This document shows, one piece after another, positions 61,109-64,000 of a stretch of 64,000 bases of DNA (the first letter of the stretch is position 1; every line of letters starts with the position of its first letter). Below the pieces are notes generated by a model that searched no databases, was not told the DNA's origin, and saw only the letters and a list, made by a program, of their open reading frames with translations. Both the position numbers and the translations under genes were made by a program. Source of the stretch: Pegea sp. RAD2-039. Lineage: Eukaryota > Chordata > Thaliacea > Salpida > Salpidae. The stretch is from contig JAQGEQ010000007.1 of assembly GCA_034620365.1 (NCBI GenBank), positions 62,001 through 126,000 on the forward strand, read 5' to 3'.

Positions 61109-64000
61109 TTACCAATCGATAGTGCAATACATCTGATCATTTACACAGATATCGATGAAACCATTAAAAGTTTTATAAACCAAAAGTTTTGTAAAATGAA
61201 ACAAAACATAAATATTGAACTTGAAAGTATTCACAATTGTGATCAAAATATAAAAAAATCTGTGAAATACTAATACTAATAAAATTATTTAATTTCTAGT
61301 TTTCTAACTGTTCGAAATTTGTAAAGAGCTAAGTTCAGTAAATATAATAACAGTTTTGAAAAGATTGATTTGTGTTAGGGAACTTATTTTTTAATTTGAT
61401 AGTGTTTCCAGTAATATAAAAACTAATTTTACGTAAAAAACAAAGTTTTAGCCGGAAGAAGAATTTTAATAAATTTAAAAATACAAAAAAAACAAGAATT
61501 TAAAATAAAAATTAAAAAATTCACTTACCAATAATAATGAACTAATTTGTGAGTTGAGTATTTTTATGACACATTTTATCATGATAAGATAGGAAGTAGC
61601 GGAAGTTTAATCACCGCTTGATAGCTTCAAATTAGAAATTCAAATTGCTTTGATCTTTGAAGCTATTTAATTTTCCTTTTGTTTTGATGAATATTAAAAG
61701 AATTATTTGGTAAAAACTAAATATATACTAAACACTAATTACTTTATTTACCAGCTAAAGTTACATCTTGTCTAAAATAAGTCATAACAGATTTTATTCT
61801 TGAATTTATATTTATAATTGGATTATAAAGCTGCTTTCATAAATGTTATTTCCTTTTTCAATTTCAATAAAAAATTATCATCTCACTGCTAAAACTTATT
61901 TAGTATTTTAGTGAAATTAATGGATAGCTTTATTATAAATGTTTTGATGAGAATTTTTTTTTATACCTACGTGTTATAACAAAGTTTTATTCACTTCATT
62001 TGGTTTAAATCATGCCATGAAAATATTAAACCTTTTATATTTCTTTTGAAGTTAAAGATTGTATGATTTATATCAAAAGTAACTTTTAAACTATATTTTC
62101 ATTTGGTGTTGAGTTTTCTACAATAATATAAACTGTTATCTTAAACCTCCACTAAAAGTATCTGTGTCTTAGTACAAAGTTACAAATATCAACTTTCTTA
62201 AAGTAAAATCATTAAATTAAAGATGTACACCTAAAATTAAAAAATACACGAAGAGTCAACGCTAAAATTGGAATTACTTCTGATTATCATCCTAGAATTC
62301 AAGCTCCTCAGTAAAACTACTGTTTTGATGAGTTTTAAATGATGCCAGAAAAGAATCCAGCTTCGAGTCAACATTAAAAGATCAGGATACAAACAAGATC
62401 AACTTCAACATCAGTAAATAAATAGTTTAAAAATTCAAAACTGAATTTTTTTATAATAACACATCTTCAAATACTATTTATTATTATCAAAATCTCTCAC
62501 AAAAATCTTAATCGTAATGTCAGTTTCAAATTAATTGAATCATCAACATTTCCTACTACAAGCAAGCATCTTTTTCATTTAAATTCTTTAAAGTTTATTT
62601 TCCAGATGTCTTATGCACGCGATTAACTTGATCAACTGATTTTCTTTCAACTTGATACATTTAAGGTGATTGTAAGACAAAACTGAAGAAACAAAATAAA
62701 GTGATTGATTAGAATTTACTAGTTTATTTAAATAATTTATCCTAATGTAATACTTTTGAAACTCTTAAAAGAAAACATCGAAATAAATTACTTTTCCACA
62801 AAGGTTAATTTAAAAAGCAAATTAAAAACAAAAGTCTTAAAGCTTTCAAAAAAGTCAATAAAAGTAATTTGGAGAACCCTAACCGAAATCAACAAACCAC
62901 TAAAAATACTTTTTACTTCTTTATTGAAAATCATAAATGTTGAAATAACTTTAGTTGTTAATTTAAACAAAATTAATTCTTATTTAAAGCAACTTTTTTC
63001 TAACAATTAACAATATTTGATTTGACCTTTCCATCGTAATAAAATTACAAATTTTTTTTTAGTTTCAGTTATTTGATATCCTAAAATTTCTCAAAAATTT
63101 TGTTATTAATCAGATATATTACCATATTTATGCATTCTTCTATTTTTCTTTCTAATTTGAAGTCTGCCAATCATACAGTAACAGTCTTTGAAAATATCAT
63201 ATATACACAAATCATTTTGAAGTAATATCTGTTGAGAGATTGTACAATTTTACCTCAAAACATTTTTCATTCATCAAAAATCATAACCAGCTACATTACC
63301 CAAGAAGTTGACAGAACAAATTTTGAATATTGTAAAAATAGAAAATAAAGCTTAACTGATACTTTAAATAATATTTAATAGATCTAAAAGTCATATAAAA
63401 TTGTTAATTAATTTAAAATCTAAATATTTTCCTGTAAATTTAAGGTTTCAAATATAATGCAAGTGTTGAAATATATATTTGAATTTTAAATATAGAAATA
63501 TAAAACATCAATTTTTAGTTTTACATAAAAATAAGATTTATGGATTAAAAGATATAAAAGTTTGTCAAATTGAATTTTAAGTTGACTTAAATATTATGCC
63601 TGATGTTTGTTAGCAAATCATTTTTTTATTAGTTCAGAATGATTCCAAAATTATAAAATACAAAACCTAAAAATGAGTTACTTTTAATTTACTTTTGATA
63701 CAATTATATTTTCAATTTAATTAACATAAAGAATTTAAAAGTTTGTTTTCAAATCATTATTCATTTCATAGATTTATAAAAGTATTTGTAATTTCACAAA
63801 ACTATTCAATACATCATCAACTTATTTTCTTCACGTTTTTATCTAAATAGTTATTGGATTGATTCAACTTCCTATCTTTGTGAATAAAATAGTTTCTTAG
63901 CAAAAATATTTGCTTTTAAGATTAACTATTTGTTTAAATTGAGAGCTTTTTCTTAAGTTTCCTTTCTAAGGAAATTTTAGTTTGAAATTTATTACTTAAT
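61107..64000. repeat. Right copy of about 15.9-kb-spaced segmental duplication
   Basis: Partner of 45188-48130. It is still aligned at the window end (63880-64000 matches 48003-48130). By analogy the DNA just beyond the window should correspond to 48131 onward, the 5' flank and first exon of an LDLa receptor gene. The short frames at 62756-63010 (+) and 62788-62970 (-) are not conserved in the left copy and are not genes. Confidence 0.85.
61109..61275 (+). pseudogene. Pseudogene: last about 50 codons of the LDLa-GPCR
   Basis: Starts at the TM7 sequence (ccaatcgatagtgcaataca, compare 53259) and runs to the C terminus, with NP of NPxxY changed (atacatctgatc). It is closer to the 45-kb pseudogene than to the intact gene, sharing the tail aaagtattcacaatt. 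It abuts the retrotransposon fragment upstream. Confidence 0.85.

Noticed and set aside
1-64000. tRNA or rRNA genes
   Set aside because: I saw no complete cloverleaf and no rRNA-like conserved stretch; the B-box-like site near 28540 lacks an A box.

Overview
This is a window of nuclear DNA from an invertebrate animal. The genes are split by GT-AG introns. Most of the window is very AT-rich. The recognisable proteins are animal types: FAF2/UBXD8, an ACAP-type ArfGAP, a BTB zinc-finger protein, 6-pyruvoyl-tetrahydropterin synthase, RCL1 and an LDLa-repeat GPCR. The standard genetic code fits every model. I cannot name the species. All gene models were spliced by eye from splice consensus, reading phase and remembered family similarity; nothing was searched.

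Layout. 1-8.9 kb: two tandem copies (period about 5.3 kb) of a unit made of a decayed non-LTR retrotransposon plus a three-exon gene for a 100-aa secreted protein. 10.5-11.4 kb: a two-exon gene for a 189-aa secreted Cys-containing protein. 15.7-18.2 kb (+): FAF2, 10 coding exons. 19.7-25.6 kb (-): a 13-exon BTB/two-finger zinc-finger gene. 30.9-37.0 kb (+): a 28-exon ACAP gene (BAR, PH, ArfGAP, ankyrin). 37.9-40.1 kb (-): RCL1 followed 195 bp downstream by PTS. 48.7-53.4 kb (+): a four-exon gene for an 1126-aa receptor with LDLa repeats and a seven-helix domain, flanked by pseudogene copies of its 3' end at 45 kb and 61 kb. 56.2-59.7 kb (-): an unrecognised acidic protein gene, open at its 3' end. 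The rest is AT-rich intergenic DNA with decayed retroelement pieces.

The most unusual signal is a compartment at about 17.2-26.5 kb and 32.3-37.1 kb. It is much richer in GC and CpG than its surroundings, and the palindrome TGACGTCA (the CREB/ATF site) recurs there about 50 times, often as TGATGACGTCATCA. It falls in exons, in introns of about 50 bp, across splice donors and between genes. E-box (CACGTG) and X-box-like (GTTGCYNNGCAAC type) palindromes are enriched in the same stretches. The compartment edges cut through FAF2 and ACAP: upstream exons are AT-rich, downstream exons GC-rich with tiny introns. It resembles a highly iterated palindrome more than an ordinary promoter.

Other points of interest: the two copies of the 100-aa secreted protein differ at nine coding nucleotides, all of them amino-acid changing; a roughly 15.9-kb tandem duplication predicts another receptor gene just beyond the right edge; and several genes have a splice-acceptor-like site just upstream of the start codon.
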